NCBI RefSeq assembly: GCF_900098745.1
Contig: NZ_FQTT01000010.1
Location: 62,001 to 126,000 of the forward strand
Direction: 5' to 3'
Source of the DNA: Actinomyces glycerinitolerans
GTDB lineage: Bacteria > Actinomycetota > Actinomycetes > Actinomycetales > Actinomycetaceae
Length of the DNA stretch: 64,000 nt
Shown: positions 8,714 through 18,476 of the stretch, one piece after another
Position numbering within the stretch: position 1 is the first letter of the stretch
Layout: each line of letters starts with the position of its first letter
Position numbers and translations under genes: made by a program
The notes under the pieces: model-generated
Databases searched by the model: none
What the model was told of the DNA's origin: nothing
The model's input: the letters and a program-made list of their open reading frames with translations, nothing else

Positions 8714-10863
8714 CGGCCCCCGCGAGCACCGCACCGAAGACCACGGTCTCCCCGGACCTCGACTACCACGCCCTGAACGCCAAGCTGAACCTGTACGACG
8801 CGAACGGCATGATCCAGTTCGACGCCGACCGCGAGGCCACGCGCCAGTACTTCCTCCAGCACGTCAACGACAACACCGTCACCTTCCCGTCGCTGGAGGA
8901 GAAGCTGGACTACCTGGTGCGGGAGGGCTACTACGAGCAGGAGGTGCTGGACCGCTACCGCCCCGAGTTCGTCAAGTCCGCCTTCGAGGCCGCCTACGCC
9001 TACGACTACCGCTTCGAAACCTTCCTGGGCGCCTTCAAGTACTACACCTCCTACACGCTCAAGACCTTCGACGGCAAGCGCTACCTGGAGCGCTTCGAGG
9101 ACCGCGTCACCATGGTCGCCCTGGCGCTGGGCGACGGCGATGAGTCGCTCGCGCTGGACCTGATCGACGAGATGATGTCGGGCCGCTTCCAGCCGGCCAC
9201 CCCCACCTTCCTCAACGAGGGCAAGGCCCAGCGCGGCGAGCCCGTCTCCTGCTTCCTGGTGCGCATCGAGGACAACATGGAGTCGATCTCCCGCGGCATC
9301 AACTCCGCCCTGCAGCTGTCCAAGCGCGGCGGCGGCGTGGCCCTGCTGCTGAGCAACCTGCGAGAGATGGGCGCCCCCATCAAGCGCATCGAGAACCAGT
9401 CCAGCGGCGTCATTCCGGTGATGAAGCTGCTGGAGGACTCCTTCTCCTACGCCAACCAGCTGGGTGCGCGCCAGGGCGCGGGCGCCGTCTACCTGCACGC
9501 CCACCACCCGGACATCATGCGGTTCCTGGACACCAAGCGGGAGAATGCGGATGAGAAGATCCGCATCAAGACCCTCTCGCTCGGCGTCGTCATCCCGGAC
9601 ATCACCTTCGAGCTGGCCCGGGCGAACGAGGACATGTACCTGTTCAGCCCCTACGACGTCGAGCGCGTCTACGGGTTGCCCTTCGCGGATATCAACGTCA
9701 CCGAGAAGTACCGCGAAATGGTGGCCGACGAGCGCATTCGCAAGGACAAGATCAACGCCCGCCAGTTCTTCCAGACGTTGGCGGAGATCCAGTTCGAGTC
9801 CGGCTACCCCTACGTCATGTTCGAGGACACGGTCAACCGGGCCAACCCGATCAAGGGCAAGGTGGTCATGTCGAACCTGTGCTCGGAGATCCTGCAGGTC
9901 TCTGAGCCCAGCGTGCTCAACGAGGACCTGTCCTACGCGCACGTCGGCAAGGACATCTCCTGCAACCTGGGCTCCCTGAACATCGCCAAGACCATGGACT
10001 CCCCGGACTTCGCGCGCTCCATCCGCACCGCCGTGCGCGGGCTGACGGCCGTCTCCGACCAGACCGAACTGGAGTCCGTCCCGTCGATCAACCGCGGCAA
10101 CCACGAGTCCCACGCGATCGGCCTGGGCCAGATGAACCTGCACGGCTACCTGGCGCGCGAGCACATCCACTACGGCTCCGAGGAGGGCCTGGACTTCACC
10201 AACGTCTACTTCGCCTCCGTGCTGTTCGCGGCGCTGACCGCCTCGCACGAGCTGGCCGTGGAGCGGGGGGAGACCTTCGTCGGCTTCGAGGACTCCAAGT
10301 ACGCGTCCGGTGAGTTCTTCGACAAGTACCTGAACCAGGACTTCGTCCCGGTCACCGAGCACGTACGCGAGCTATTCGCGAAGTCCTCGGTGCACGTGCC
10401 CACGCGTGCGGACTGGGCGGAACTGGCGGAGAAGATCAAGCGAGACGGCATCTACAACCGCAACCTCCAGGCGGTGCCGCCCACCGGCTCCATCTCCTAC
10501 ATCAACCACTCCACCTCCTCGATCCACCCGATCGTCGCCAAGATCGAGATCCGCAAGGAGGGCAAGATCGGGCGCGTCTACTACCCGGCGCCCTATATGA
10601 CCAACGACAACCTCGAGTACTACGAGGACGCCTACGAGATCGGCCCCGAGAAGATCATCGACACCTATGCCGCCGCCACCCAGCACGTGGACCAGGGGCT
10701 GAGCCTGACGCTGTTCTTCCCGGACACCGCCACCACCCGCGACGTGAACAAGGCGCAGATCTACGCCTGGCGCAAGGGCATCAAGTCGCTGTACTACATC
10801 CGCCTGCGCCAGGCGGCGCTGACCGGCACCGAGGTGGAGGGCTGCGTCTCCTGCATGCTGTGA
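8698..10863 (+). CDS. nrdE: Class Ib ribonucleotide reductase large (catalytic) subunit NrdE
   Basis: 721 residues, the normal NrdE length, starting at TTG inside the end of nrdI. It reduces ribonucleoside diphosphates to deoxy forms using the NrdF radical. Visible motifs are PVSCFLV (substrate-site cysteine), [27 protein letters not shown] and the mobile C-terminal CVSCML, whose cysteines re-reduce the active site via NrdH. The last 38 bases of the gene plus three more are repeated exactly at 11571-11611, behind a DUF3800-like gene. The partner nrdF is 22 kb away instead of adjacent. Confidence 0.97.
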   Translation: MAETLTAPASTAPKTTVSPDLDYHALNAKLNLYDANGMIQFDADREATRQYFLQHVNDNTVTFPSLEEKLDYLVREGYYEQEVLDRYRPEFVKSAFEAAYAYDYRFETFLGAFKYYTSYTLKTFDGKRYLERFEDRVTMVALALGDGDESLALDLIDEMMSGRFQPATPTFLNEGKAQRGEPVSCFLVRIEDNMESISRGINSALQLSKRGGGVALLLSNLREMGAPIKRIENQSSGVIPVMKLLEDSFSYANQLGARQGAGAVYLHAHHPDIMRFLDTKRENADEKIRIKTLSLGVVIPDITFELARANEDMYLFSPYDVERVYGLPFADINVTEKYREMVADERIRKDKINARQFFQTLAEIQFESGYPYVMFEDTVNRANPIKGKVVMSNLCSEILQVSEPSVLNEDLSYAHVGKDISCNLGSLNIAKTMDSPDFARSIRTAVRGLTAVSDQTELESVPSINRGNHESHAIGLGQMNLHGYLAREHIHYGSEEGLDFTNVYFASVLFAALTASHELAVERGETFVGFEDSKYASGEFFDKYLNQDFVPVTEHVRELFAKSSVHVPTRADWAELAEKIKRDGIYNRNLQAVPPTGSISYINHSTSSIHPIVAKIEIRKEGKIGRVYYPAPYMTNDNLEYYEDAYEIGPEKIIDTYAAATQHVDQGLSLTLFFPDTATTRDVNKAQIYAWRKGIKSLYYIRLRQAALTGTEVEGCVSCML

Positions 10864-10864
10864 C
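10824..10864 (+). repeat. 41-bp direct repeat, copy 1 (within nrdE)
   Basis: The sequence from the TGACC|GGCACC context to the base after the nrdE stop. It is identical to 11571-11611. Confidence 0.95.
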
Positions 10865-10890
10865 ACTGCGTGGCTAAGGGACTTAGGGCG

Positions 10891-11436
10891 GTGAGCCAAG
10901 GCGGTTGGGATCTGTCGCGTCCCTATCGTGTGTTTGTCGACGAGTCTGAGGTCCGGGGCTACTCGATTACCGCGGTGTACTTGCGACCGTCTGATGCGCA
11001 TCGGATCCGAAAGACACTTCGGAATCATCTTCGCTCCGGACAGCGCTCCATTCACTTCACCAAGGAGCGTGATGAGGTACGCCGCGCGGTAATCGACGAC
11101 GTCGTGGCGATGCCCATCAAGGTTGAGGTGTACCGGAGTTCGGTGAAACCGAGGATTGCGAGGCCAAGATGCTTACGCGCCTTGGCTGAGGCGTTGCGTG
11201 ATGGCGCTTGCCAACAGCTCGTGCTTGATCGGAACGACTCTGTTATGCAGTCTGATCGACGCGTGCTGCATGAAGCGTTCGGCTCTGGTTGGGACGGAAC
11301 CTACGACCATCTGCATGATCACGAAGAGCCTCTGCTCTGGCTGGCCGATGCTGTCAGCTGGTGCTGGAACAGGGGCGGGCAGTGGCGGGCCGCCTTGTCT
11401 AACGTCAGGCTTGACGTCATTGATCTGGGAAGCTGA
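10891..11436 (+). CDS. DUF3800-like protein on the nrdE insert
   Basis: 181 residues from the GTG at 10891 (AAGGGA lies 9 nt upstream); an in-frame GTG at 10870 would add 7 residues. The start YRVFVDESEVRGYSITAVYL resembles the DUF3800 opening (hydrophobic-hydrophobic-DES, RNase H-like fold). Later come SIHFTKERDEVRRAVID and a DxND motif. DUF3800 proteins are found in accessory regions and are suspected nucleases or transposon/defence components; the activity is not established. Codon use is less GC3-biased than nrdE next door, consistent with transfer. Confidence 0.65.
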   Translation: MSQGGWDLSRPYRVFVDESEVRGYSITAVYLRPSDAHRIRKTLRNHLRSGQRSIHFTKERDEVRRAVIDDVVAMPIKVEVYRSSVKPRIARPRCLRALAEALRDGACQQLVLDRNDSVMQSDRRVLHEAFGSGWDGTYDHLHDHEEPLLWLADAVSWCWNRGGQWRAALSNVRLDVIDLGS

Positions 11437-11443
11437 TACGCGA

Positions 11444-11480
11444 AACCCGGCTCGCCCACCGTCCGGAAGGCTGCCGGGTT
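11444..11480 (+). terminator. Hairpin after the DUF3800-like gene
   Basis: AACCCGGC pairs with GCCGGGTT, with an inner partial stem, starting 8 nt after the stop. A second perfect 6-bp hairpin with a TATT loop follows at 11488-11503. Neither is followed by a T-run, so they are hairpin-type terminator candidates at best. Confidence 0.4.
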
Positions 11481-11570
11481 CACTTCGCAGGGCTATTGCC
11501 CTGAGCGACCACCAGCTTACTTCGTCAGCGTCTACGGTGCCAGCGTCAGTTTCCCGGCAGGGCTAATCGT

Positions 11571-11611
11571 CGGCACCGAGGTGGAGGGCTGCGTCTCCTG
11601 CATGCTGTGAC
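11571..11611 (+). repeat. 41-bp direct repeat, copy 2 (orphan nrdE 3' end)
   Basis: Exact second copy of 10824-10864, including the CVSCML codons and the stop codon. No nrdE frame precedes it. Confidence 0.95.
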
Positions 11612-11948
11612 GTGCGAGTCGGTCGGACGCTCACGTGGCCAGGGGCGGGTGTCGAGTCAGGAAGCGCCTCGCCAGGTAGGTTGGGTGGTGGCCCGATGCC
11701 GGTTGGTCTCGGGGTTTCATCGTCGTTGCCGACGTTCTCCGGCGGCCGATCTCGGCGCCGGAGCCCGGCGATGAGATGTGCTGCCCGCTGGCGGCCAGCG
11801 GGTGAAGGTCCGGTGCTTCGTGTTGGCCGACGGGTCGAGCCGGAGCTGCGGGTTTGCACGCAAGGGCCGTCTGGGCGCACCCGCCCAAATCCCGGTTTCC
11901 CTTGGAAATACGCGGAATCTACCTCTGGGGCAGAATCCGGTGATATCA

Positions 11949-11985
11949 CTCCAGTGTGCAACGGGGCCCGCGTTGCACACTGGAG
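11949..11985. repeat. Dispersed hairpin family A, copy 1
   Basis: CTCCAGTGTGCAACG and its exact complement CGTTGCACACTGGAG flank a GGGCCCG loop. The same 13-bp core forms the hairpin at 28875-28913. Confidence 0.8.
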
Positions 11986-12205
11986 CACCGTCATGACACC
12001 CGGATCGGGAGCCTGATCCGCGTAATCACGCGGATTCGGCCCCGGCGCTCGCTCCTGAAGTGTGCGGACCCACCGCGCCAGCGCGCGCAGCACCACCCAG
12101 CGGGTGCTCCGGCCACGCCAACCACCGACTCCAGCACCCGCACCACACCCCCCAAACCGGAAGAGCCCGAAAAGTGCGCATGGGTCCGGCCCACACAATA
12201 CGAAA

Positions 12206-12310
12206 TACGACCTTGGGGTGCGTTCCACGACCCTGGGGTGGTCGTAAAACGCACCCCAAGGTCGTAAAACGTCACGGAGGTCGTTGAATCTCCCGCCGCG
12301 GTCGTGCAGC
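12206..12310. repeat. Dispersed repeat family B (GACCTTGGGGTG), copy 1
   Basis: A perfect 19-bp stem (12206-12224 with 12248-12266) encloses a nested ACGACC/GGTCGT hairpin. More GGTCGT units follow to about 12310. A diverged copy lies at 21770-21860. Confidence 0.8.
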
Positions 12311-12491
12311 ACGCCGCCTGGGTCAACTACGGTGATGCGATTCATTCGGGCTTGGCCGCATTGCAGCGCGTCAGCAGCATGTGCCGTGGCGTCGGCGGGC
12401 ACGAGCAGGAGCGGGGTGCGACCGTACGAGGGAGACGGGGACGTCCCACGTGTTGCCGGGTGACGTTGGCACGTCTCTCAGGGCACAGGGG

Positions 12492-13619
12492 CTAGTCGCC
12501 GACAGCGGCTTGTGCGCGCAGCTGGCGGACCGTGGCCAGCGGGTCCTCGCCCTCGGGGAAGCCGCGCAGGCGCCAGTACATGGCGAGCACCGAACCGGTG
12601 ATCGTGTGCCAGAAGGTCGCCACGGCGCACGGCGCCGCCACCGCGGCGCTGAGGTAGGTGGCGGCGAGCGTGGAGCCGAGCCCGGCGTTCTGCAGGCCGG
12701 TCTCGATGGAGATGGTGCGCCGGTCACGGCGGGAAACCCCGATGAGCCGTGCCACCGCGTAGCCCAGGCCATAGCCGATGGCGTTCTCGACGGCGATCGC
12801 AACGAACATCAGCAGTCCGGCAGTGGCGATCAGCGCCTGGCTGCGGGAGACCACCGCGGCCACCACCCCGGCGATGGCGATCACCGACACCCACGGCATG
12901 ATCGGCTGAACCCGCGCGACCTGCCGGTGGGCGAACATGTTCAGCATCAGCCCGGCCCCCACCGGCAGCAGCACGATCTGCACAATGGACAGCGCCATCG
13001 ACCCCGCGGGTACCTCCATGTAAGTACCCGCCAGCCACAGGGTGAGCAGCGGGGTGACGACGGGGGAGAGCATGGTGGACAGTGCGGTCATGGATACGCT
13101 CAAGGCCGTGTTGCCCTTGGCCAGGAAACTGCACACATTCGACGTCGTGCCGCCCGGCACGCAGCCGATGAGGATGATGCCCACCTTGAGTTCATCCGGC
13201 AGCGGGACCAGGTGCGCCACGGTCCAGCCCACCAGTGGCATGACCGAGAACTGTGAGAGCACGCCGACCACCACCGGCACCGGGTGCCGGGCGATCATGG
13301 TGAAGTCCGGCACCGACAGGGTCATGCCCATGCCCAGCATGGTCACTGCCAGCAGCGGCGTCATGTAGTTGGACAGCGGCACGAAGGTGTCGGGGAGGAA
13401 GAAAGCCGCGAGGAAGGCCGCAAACATAATCAGGGGGAAGACGGCGACCGCAATCCGGGCGCTGCGCTCCTGGCGCGCATCCTCGACGGCGGTGCGCCGG
13501 GCCTCGGTGCGCTCGGCGGCTGCGCGGTCGGCCTCGTTTCCACCTCCACGGCGGGGGGCGAGCTGGTCGGTGGCGCGCGGCGCGGGCCGCGTGCCGGCGT
13601 CATTGGCAGAGGGAGTCAT
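12492..13619 (-). CDS. Bile acid:sodium symporter (BASS) family transporter
   Basis: 375 residues: an Arg/Ala-rich hydrophilic head of about 55 residues, then nine to ten transmembrane helices. BASS-type signatures are visible: MLGMGMTLSVPDF, GCVPGGTTSNVCSFLAKGN and SIETGLQNAGLGS. Members import organic anions (bile acids, pantoate, keto acids) with sodium; the substrate here is unknown. GAGGATCC precedes the ATG. The gene is convergent with nothing and stands alone. Confidence 0.88.
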   Translation of the reverse strand: MTPSANDAGTRPAPRATDQLAPRRGGGNEADRAAAERTEARRTAVEDARQERSARIAVAVFPLIMFAAFLAAFFLPDTFVPLSNYMTPLLAVTMLGMGMTLSVPDFTMIARHPVPVVVGVLSQFSVMPLVGWTVAHLVPLPDELKVGIILIGCVPGGTTSNVCSFLAKGNTALSVSMTALSTMLSPVVTPLLTLWLAGTYMEVPAGSMALSIVQIVLLPVGAGLMLNMFAHRQVARVQPIMPWVSVIAIAGVVAAVVSRSQALIATAGLLMFVAIAVENAIGYGLGYAVARLIGVSRRDRRTISIETGLQNAGLGSTLAATYLSAAVAAPCAVATFWHTITGSVLAMYWRLRGFPEGEDPLATVRQLRAQAAVGD

Positions 13620-13861
13620 GGGATCCTCGGAAGGCGAGATGCGGGGTGGGTGTCCGCCTTCACGGTAGGCCCCGCCGCGCCCCGACGACGCCGCAGTCCA
13701 ACCGGTGGACGTGCCCCGCGCGGTGGCTCAGTGCCGGCGCGCTTTTGCAGCCCGTGCCGCGCGCTTCGCACGGCGGCGCTGCCCGTGTGCGTCGCTTTAC
13801 GCCTTGATGCCCCGCCTCGCGCCCTGCCGACAGGCCCGTCGTCCGCGCATAGCCTTACCCC

Positions 13862-14740
13862 ATGCGAGCGCAACGCATCACCGACTCCATCGCCTATCAC
13901 GCCGAGGGACCCTGCTGGTGGGAGGCCACCGGCCGACTCCGCTTCGTGGACATGCTCGCCGGCGCCGTCGTCGAACTGGACGAGGCCGCCCCGGGCGGGC
14001 ACCGCCGTCTACCCGTCGGCTCCGCCGTCGCCTCGGTGATCCGGCCCCGCGTCGGAGGCGGCGCAATCGTCGCCACGGAGCACGGGATCTCCCTGTCCCG
14101 CCGCGAGGATCTGGCCGACCTCGCCCCCGCGGTCACGCTGTTCACCGACCCGGCCGTGCGCACCAACGAGGGCGGCTGCGACCCCGCCGGCCGCTTCTGG
14201 ATCGGCACCATGCCGTATGCGAAGACGCCCGGCGGCGCCACCATGTACCGGTGGGACGGCCCGGGCGCCACCCCCGTCCGCGCCTGGGGTGGCGCCACCA
14301 TTTGCAACGGACTCGGCTTCTCCCCCGACGGCGGCACCGCCTACTGGACGGACACGCCCACCGGCACCGTCGTCACCATGGACTACCGGCCCGACGACGC
14401 CGACCGCGGTGGCCTGACCGCCCCGCGCCCCTTCGTGTCTATCGACCCCGCCGCCGGACACCCGGACGGCCTCTGTGTGGACGCCGACGGCGGGGTGTGG
14501 GTCGCTCTGAACGGTGGTGCGGCCGTGCACCGTTACGCCCCCGACGGCGCCCTGGACGCCGTCGTCGAGCTCCCGGTGCGGCGAGTGACCGCCTGCACCT
14601 TCGGCGGTGACGACTACGCGACCCTGTTCATCACCACCTCCCGCGAGGAACTGCCCGACGACGTCGAGCCCGCCGCCGGGTCGATCTTCGCCGTCGCGCC
14701 GGGCGTGCGCGGACTGGCGCCCCTGCCCTTCGGAAGGTAG
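13862..14740 (+). CDS. SMP-30/gluconolactonase/LRE family hydrolase
   Basis: 292 residues forming the expected six-bladed beta-propeller. Signatures: AEGPCWW with the metal Glu (residue 15), RTNEGGCDPAGRFWIGTM with the substrate and metal Asn, TICNGLGFSPDGGTAYWTDT, and HPDGLCVDADGGVWVAL with the metal Asp. Family enzymes are calcium- or zinc-dependent lactonases of sugar acids. A monocistronic unit with no sugar genes near it, so the substrate is open. Confidence 0.88.
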   Translation: MRAQRITDSIAYHAEGPCWWEATGRLRFVDMLAGAVVELDEAAPGGHRRLPVGSAVASVIRPRVGGGAIVATEHGISLSRREDLADLAPAVTLFTDPAVRTNEGGCDPAGRFWIGTMPYAKTPGGATMYRWDGPGATPVRAWGGATICNGLGFSPDGGTAYWTDTPTGTVVTMDYRPDDADRGGLTAPRPFVSIDPAAGHPDGLCVDADGGVWVALNGGAAVHRYAPDGALDAVVELPVRRVTACTFGGDDYATLFITTSREELPDDVEPAAGSIFAVAPGVRGLAPLPFGR

Positions 14741-14797
14741 AGCAGGGGCGCGCTCGCCGCGGGCGGCACAGGGCGTGAGTCGGCCGTCGGCCGGGCT

Positions 14798-15406
14798 TCA
14801 GCCCTTGCGGTGGAAGCGTTCCTTGAGGCGTGCGATGCGCTCGTCCCAGTTCTCCCTGCGCTCCTGGCGCCGCTCCTCGCGCATCACCCGCGTCGCCTCG
14901 CGGTGGGCGGCCCTGGCTGCCTCCTGCGCAGCCTCCAGCTCCGCCAGTACCTCCTCCGCGGGGCGCCGCACCACCACGCCGTCGAGCGGGGCGACCAGCC
15001 CGTCCAGCACCTCGGGCGCGTACTCGCGGGCCTCCGCGAAGATCGCCGTCGTGCCCGCGGGCAGGCGCGAGCTGAACTCCCCGATGGCGGTCTCGGCACG
15101 GTTGACCCGTTCGACGTCGACGAAGCCTCCCGCCAGGGCGCCGGCGCCCCAGCCCAACAGCATTCCCAGCGGCCCGCCCAGAATGCCGACGACCATGCCG
15201 ATGAGCCCGCCGGAGAAGGCGCCATCACCGATGCGGGCGTCCTCTCCCTCGGCCAAATGCAGGTGCCCATCCGGCTCCCGTTCGGCAATAATGGCCGCCG
15301 GTACGACGATTCTGTTCGCCTGCGCGGCCTGGCGGATGTCGCTGAGCGCCTCATATGCCTTACTGGACTCCGCGAAGGTCACCACAATGAAATTGTGCGC
15401 GGTCAT
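14798..15406 (-). CDS. DUF1269 family membrane-associated protein
   Basis: 202 residues. The start (NFIVVTFAESSKAYEALSDIRQ) and the glycine-rich hairpin helix GGLIGMVVGILGGPLGMLLGWGAGALAGG fit DUF1269. The C-terminal third is a charged Arg/Glu-rich coiled coil (VMREERRQERRENWDERIARLKERF). Family function is unknown; members are often stress-linked. Lies convergent with the SMP-30-like gene. Confidence 0.8.
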   Translation of the reverse strand: MTAHNFIVVTFAESSKAYEALSDIRQAAQANRIVVPAAIIAEREPDGHLHLAEGEDARIGDGAFSGGLIGMVVGILGGPLGMLLGWGAGALAGGFVDVERVNRAETAIGEFSSRLPAGTTAIFAEAREYAPEVLDGLVAPLDGVVVRRPAEEVLAELEAAQEAARAAHREATRVMREERRQERRENWDERIARLKERFHRKG

Positions 15407-15698
15407 GATGCTGACTCCTGCCTGGTAGTGGTTGGTGATCCCGCTGGGGGATCGTTGACGAGGAAAGTAAACAGCTCCGACCCCGCTAACTCACCGGGTT
15501 TTGAGCCCCGTTCAGGCAACTCGTATGGTTTTCCTGGCCGCGACTAAGAGCTGTTTGAGGCTACTGTCACGTGTTTTAATGTGTGCGATCAGAAAACGCC
15601 GGGTCGAGGCGGTATCTCATAACGATTCAAGCAACCTATTGGCGGCCATTGGGGGAGTCGGCAGATACTCCGCAGCAGACGTCGCAACAATTGCGAGC

Positions 15699-16985
15699 GT
15701 GGACCCATTGCTGCGCAACTGCCTGCTGGTAGTACTGTTCATCCTCCTCGGCGCCTGCTTCTCCGCCGCCGAGATGGCGCTGGTGTCTCTGCGGCCCACC
15801 CAGATCGAGGAGTTGGCCGGGCGGGGCGGCGCCGGGAGGACCGTCAAGCGGCTCACCGCCGACTCCAACCAGTTCCTCTCCGCCGTCCAGGTGGGTGTGA
15901 CCATTGCCGGCTTCTTCTCCGCCTCCTTCGGGGCGGCGCAGATCGCGCCCGCATTGGCACCCGCTCTGAGCGCATTAGGCGTCGGACGAGCGGCGGCCGC
16001 GTCTATCGCATTCGTCGTCGTCACGCTGCTGATCGCCTACCTGTCGGTGGTGGTAGGAGAGCTGGTGCCCAAGCGGATTGCCATGCAGTCGGCCCAGACC
16101 GTGGCGCTGCTGGTGGCCCGTCCGCTCGCGGCCATCACCACCGCGCTGCGGCCGGTGATCTGGCTGCTGGGCGTGTCCACGAACGCCCTGTTGCGGGGGT
16201 TGGGTTGCAACCCGGCGGCGCGGGAGGAGTCCGTCGGACTGGGGGAGTTGCGCGCCCTGGTGCAGGCCCAGGAGAGTCTCGGAGCCGAGGAGCGGCGCAT
16301 GGTGCTGGACCTGCTGGAGGTGGGTGAGCGGACGGTCGCGGAAGCGATGACACCGCGCACCGAGGTTGAGTTCGTCGGTGCGAACCTGTCCGTCGCGCAG
16401 GCGCGCGCCTCCCTGGCCGGGCTGGAGCACTCCCGCTACCCGGTGCGCCGGGGCCGGGATGACGACGACGTCGTCGGCTATGTGCACCTGCGGGACCTGA
16501 TCGCGCCCGCCGACGATTCGCTGACCGTCGGCGCGCTGGCCCGAGAGCTCCTGCTGCTGCCGGCGAGCGTGCCCATGGTGTCCGCGCTCAGCCAGATGCG
16601 CGCGGCCCGCGCCCACATCGCCCTGGTGGTGGACGAGTACGGGGGCACGGACGGGATCGTCACCCTGGAAGACCTCGTGGAGGAGTTCGCCGGACAGATA
16701 GCCGACGAGTACGACCGCGAGGAGCCCGCCGTCGTACGCCGCGGTGACGCCGTTGTCATCGGTGGTCTGGCCACCCGTGCCGAGGTGGCCCGGGCGCTGG
16801 GGCGCGAACTGCCCGCCGGCCCCTTCGACACCCTCGGCGGCTTCATGATGCTCGAGCTGGGGCGGATGCCGCGCGCCGACGACGTCGTCGCCTGGGACGG
16901 TCTGCGCCTGCGGGTGGTGGCCATGGACGGCCGCCGGGTCGACCGGGTCGAGGTCGTCTCCGCGCGGAAGCGCCGAGACACCTGA
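15699..16985 (+). CDS. CNNM/CorC (HlyC) family transporter with CBS domains
   Basis: About 428 residues. An N-terminal CNNM transmembrane domain (LLVVLFILLGACFSAAEMALVSLRPTQIEEL, then SASFGAAQIAPAL and VVVGELVPKRIAMQ) is followed by paired CBS domains (EAMTPRTEVEFV and IALVVDEYGGTDGIVTLEDLVEEFAGQI) and a C-terminal CorC_HlyC domain. The family is linked to magnesium/cobalt efflux. The start is uncertain: the frame stays open to 15501, but homologous sequence begins near the GTG at 15699; no clear ribosome site is seen. Confidence 0.88.
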   Translation: MDPLLRNCLLVVLFILLGACFSAAEMALVSLRPTQIEELAGRGGAGRTVKRLTADSNQFLSAVQVGVTIAGFFSASFGAAQIAPALAPALSALGVGRAAAASIAFVVVTLLIAYLSVVVGELVPKRIAMQSAQTVALLVARPLAAITTALRPVIWLLGVSTNALLRGLGCNPAAREESVGLGELRALVQAQESLGAEERRMVLDLLEVGERTVAEAMTPRTEVEFVGANLSVAQARASLAGLEHSRYPVRRGRDDDDVVGYVHLRDLIAPADDSLTVGALARELLLLPASVPMVSALSQMRAARAHIALVVDEYGGTDGIVTLEDLVEEFAGQIADEYDREEPAVVRRGDAVVIGGLATRAEVARALGRELPAGPFDTLGGFMMLELGRMPRADDVVAWDGLRLRVVAMDGRRVDRVEVVSARKRRDT

Positions 16986-17047
16986 GACGGGCCGGCCCGC
17001 GCGGGCGCCCGGGAGCCCCGCTCGACGTCGTCGTGGGGCGCGGCGGC

Positions 17048-17545
17048 TCAGTCGTTCAGCTTCCAGACGGCGCAGGACAGGGCCGTGGCGAAGGCGGTCC
17101 AGGCCGGGTACGGCACCAGGGCGATGCCGCGCATCTTGCTGACCTTGGAGACGCGGCGAGTCAGATCCGCCGAGCTGGCGGCGAGCACCCCGGCCCAGGC
17201 GGCCGAGAGCATCGGTTGCTGGGCCCGGAAGAAGGCCCAACTCCAGCCACCGTTGAGTGCGAGGTTCGCGACCAGAGCCGTCAGGAAGCGCTTGGCCTCC
17301 TTGCTGGTGCCCGTGAGTTCCCCCGCCTCCCACAGATCGGCCAGGGTGAGCCCGGTGGTCAAGGCGATATCCGTGTACAGCGTGGTCCAGGCGATTGGGA
17401 AAGCCGCATTCGGTGGATTCCAGTCCGGCTTCTTGAGTTTCTTGTAGTACTTGCCGTCCGGGTCGGAGGCGGCGGTGCCGACGGCGGCGGTCACCGCGAC
17501 CAGTGCGGACGTGGTCAGCAGCGCCTTCATCTTGAAGTGGGTCAT
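17048..17545 (-). CDS. TspO/MBR family tryptophan-rich sensory protein
   Basis: 165 residues, five hydrophobic helices. The TspO signature KKPDWNPPNAAFPIAWTTLY binds tetrapyrroles or cholesterol in relatives; ALNGGWSWAFFRAQQP and VPYPAWTAFA follow. TspO proteins bind porphyrins and respond to light, oxygen or stress. GGAGGAG precedes the ATG at 17545. A conspicuous YYKKLKKPDW stretch is normal for the family. Confidence 0.9.
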   Translation of the reverse strand: MTHFKMKALLTTSALVAVTAAVGTAASDPDGKYYKKLKKPDWNPPNAAFPIAWTTLYTDIALTTGLTLADLWEAGELTGTSKEAKRFLTALVANLALNGGWSWAFFRAQQPMLSAAWAGVLAASSADLTRRVSKVSKMRGIALVPYPAWTAFATALSCAVWKLND

Positions 17546-17714
17546 TGGAATGCTCCTCCTTCTGCGGCGGACGCCCGACGTTCCAGGCATCGCTGCGGCG
17601 AGGCTATTGACCCCGGATGGGGGTGGACTCGATGCGGGCGCACAAGTGGGCGGCAAGGCGCCGACCGCATACGGGGGAGCGTCTGGGGAATGGCTGAGGC
17701 GCGGCAGCGCCGGC

Positions 17715-18476
17715 TCAGGCGTCCACCGCTGCGGCGGGCTCCAGTCGCCAGATCTCATCGCAGCGGTGCGCGCAGGCCGTCACCAGGCGGGCGTTGGGCA
17801 CGTCCACGGTGCGGACCCAGTGCGCGGCGTCGGCGGCACTGCGGCCGAAGCTCTGGTGTCGGGCCACCAGGCGACGCACCAGTTCCGCCTCGGGAACGTC
17901 GATGAGAACGAGCAGGTCGATCCGGGCGCGGATGTCCTCCCAGCCGCCGGAGTCCAGTGCCAGGTAGTTGCCCTCGGTGAGCACGACGCCCGGCCCGTGT
18001 ACCAGCGTCCCCGCCGCCACCGGCTCGTGCAGGTCCCGCCGGTACACCGGAGCCAACACGTCCACGCAGGCGGGGGCGCGCACCCGGTCGAGGACCGACA
18101 GGTAGCCGGCGACGTCGAAGGTGTCCGGGGCGCCCTTGCGGCCGTGGCGATCGAGCGCATCCAGGACCGCGTTGGACATGTGGAACCCGTCCATGGGCAC
18201 GATGCCCGCGAGCAGGCCACGGTCCCGTAGTCGCTCCTCCAGAGCTGCCATGAGCGTGGACTTGCCCGACCCGGGCGCCCCGGTCAGCCCGACGACGATG
18301 CGGCCGTCGCCGTCGCCGTCGCGGGCCGTGGCGCCGTCGTCGACGCCGTCGAGGCGGCCGGGGTGGTCGGCTGTGCTCCCGGCCGTGGCGCCGTGTAGGC
18401 GAGCGGCCAGACGTTCCACGAGGTCGGTGAGCAGTTGCTCGGCGGGGCCGGTGTGCATGATCGGCGAGGTGGGCAT
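17715..18476 (-). CDS. P-loop nucleoside/nucleotide kinase family protein (uridine kinase / PanK-like)
   Basis: About 253 residues. Walker A is GAPGSGKST, followed by VPMDGFHMSN, the DGFH motif of the uridine kinase/pantothenate kinase/FrcK-like family, then VLTEGNYLALDSGGW and a lid region with ARHQSFGRS. Family members phosphorylate small sugars, nucleosides or pantothenate. An Asp/Gly-rich insert (GDGDGR) precedes the P-loop. The ATG at 18476 lacks a clear ribosome site; 18458 is a possible alternative. Confidence 0.82.
   Translation of the reverse strand: MPTSPIMHTGPAEQLLTDLVERLAARLHGATAGSTADHPGRLDGVDDGATARDGDGDGRIVVGLTGAPGSGKSTLMAALEERLRDRGLLAGIVPMDGFHMSNAVLDALDRHGRKGAPDTFDVAGYLSVLDRVRAPACVDVLAPVYRRDLHEPVAAGTLVHGPGVVLTEGNYLALDSGGWEDIRARIDLLVLIDVPEAELVRRLVARHQSFGRSAADAAHWVRTVDVPNARLVTACAHRCDEIWRLEPAAAVDA

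Larger units (their letters stand above)
10824..11611. mobile_element. 747-bp insert at the nrdE 3' end, flanked by 41-bp direct repeats
   Basis: Positions 10824-10864 (end of nrdE through its stop) and 11571-11611 are identical over 41 bp, and the flanks differ on both sides. Between them lie one DUF3800-like gene and two hairpins. The layout is what remains when a segment carrying a copy of a gene's 3' end inserts there and restores the gene. There is no recombinase inside, so the mobilising enzyme is unknown or external. Replication slippage or recombination is a possible alternative origin. Confidence 0.7.
11612..12491. other. Gene-free stretch rich in dispersed hairpins
   Basis: This 880-bp stretch has open frames on both strands but no coding character or ribosome sites. 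It contains a long hairpin at 11949-11985, a CCCCAAACCGGAAGAGC segment near 12146 and a GACCTTGGGGTG-type repeat at 12206-12310. All three have relatives elsewhere in the window. Confidence 0.6.

Noticed and set aside
8581-10362. A 593-codon frame opposite nrdE
   Set aside because: An antisense shadow of a well-conserved gene, with Val/Leu/Asp-rich low-complexity composition.
11563-12402. A 279-codon frame on the minus strand
   Set aside because: It reads through hairpin repeats A and B and the orphan nrdE end; composition is not coding-like.
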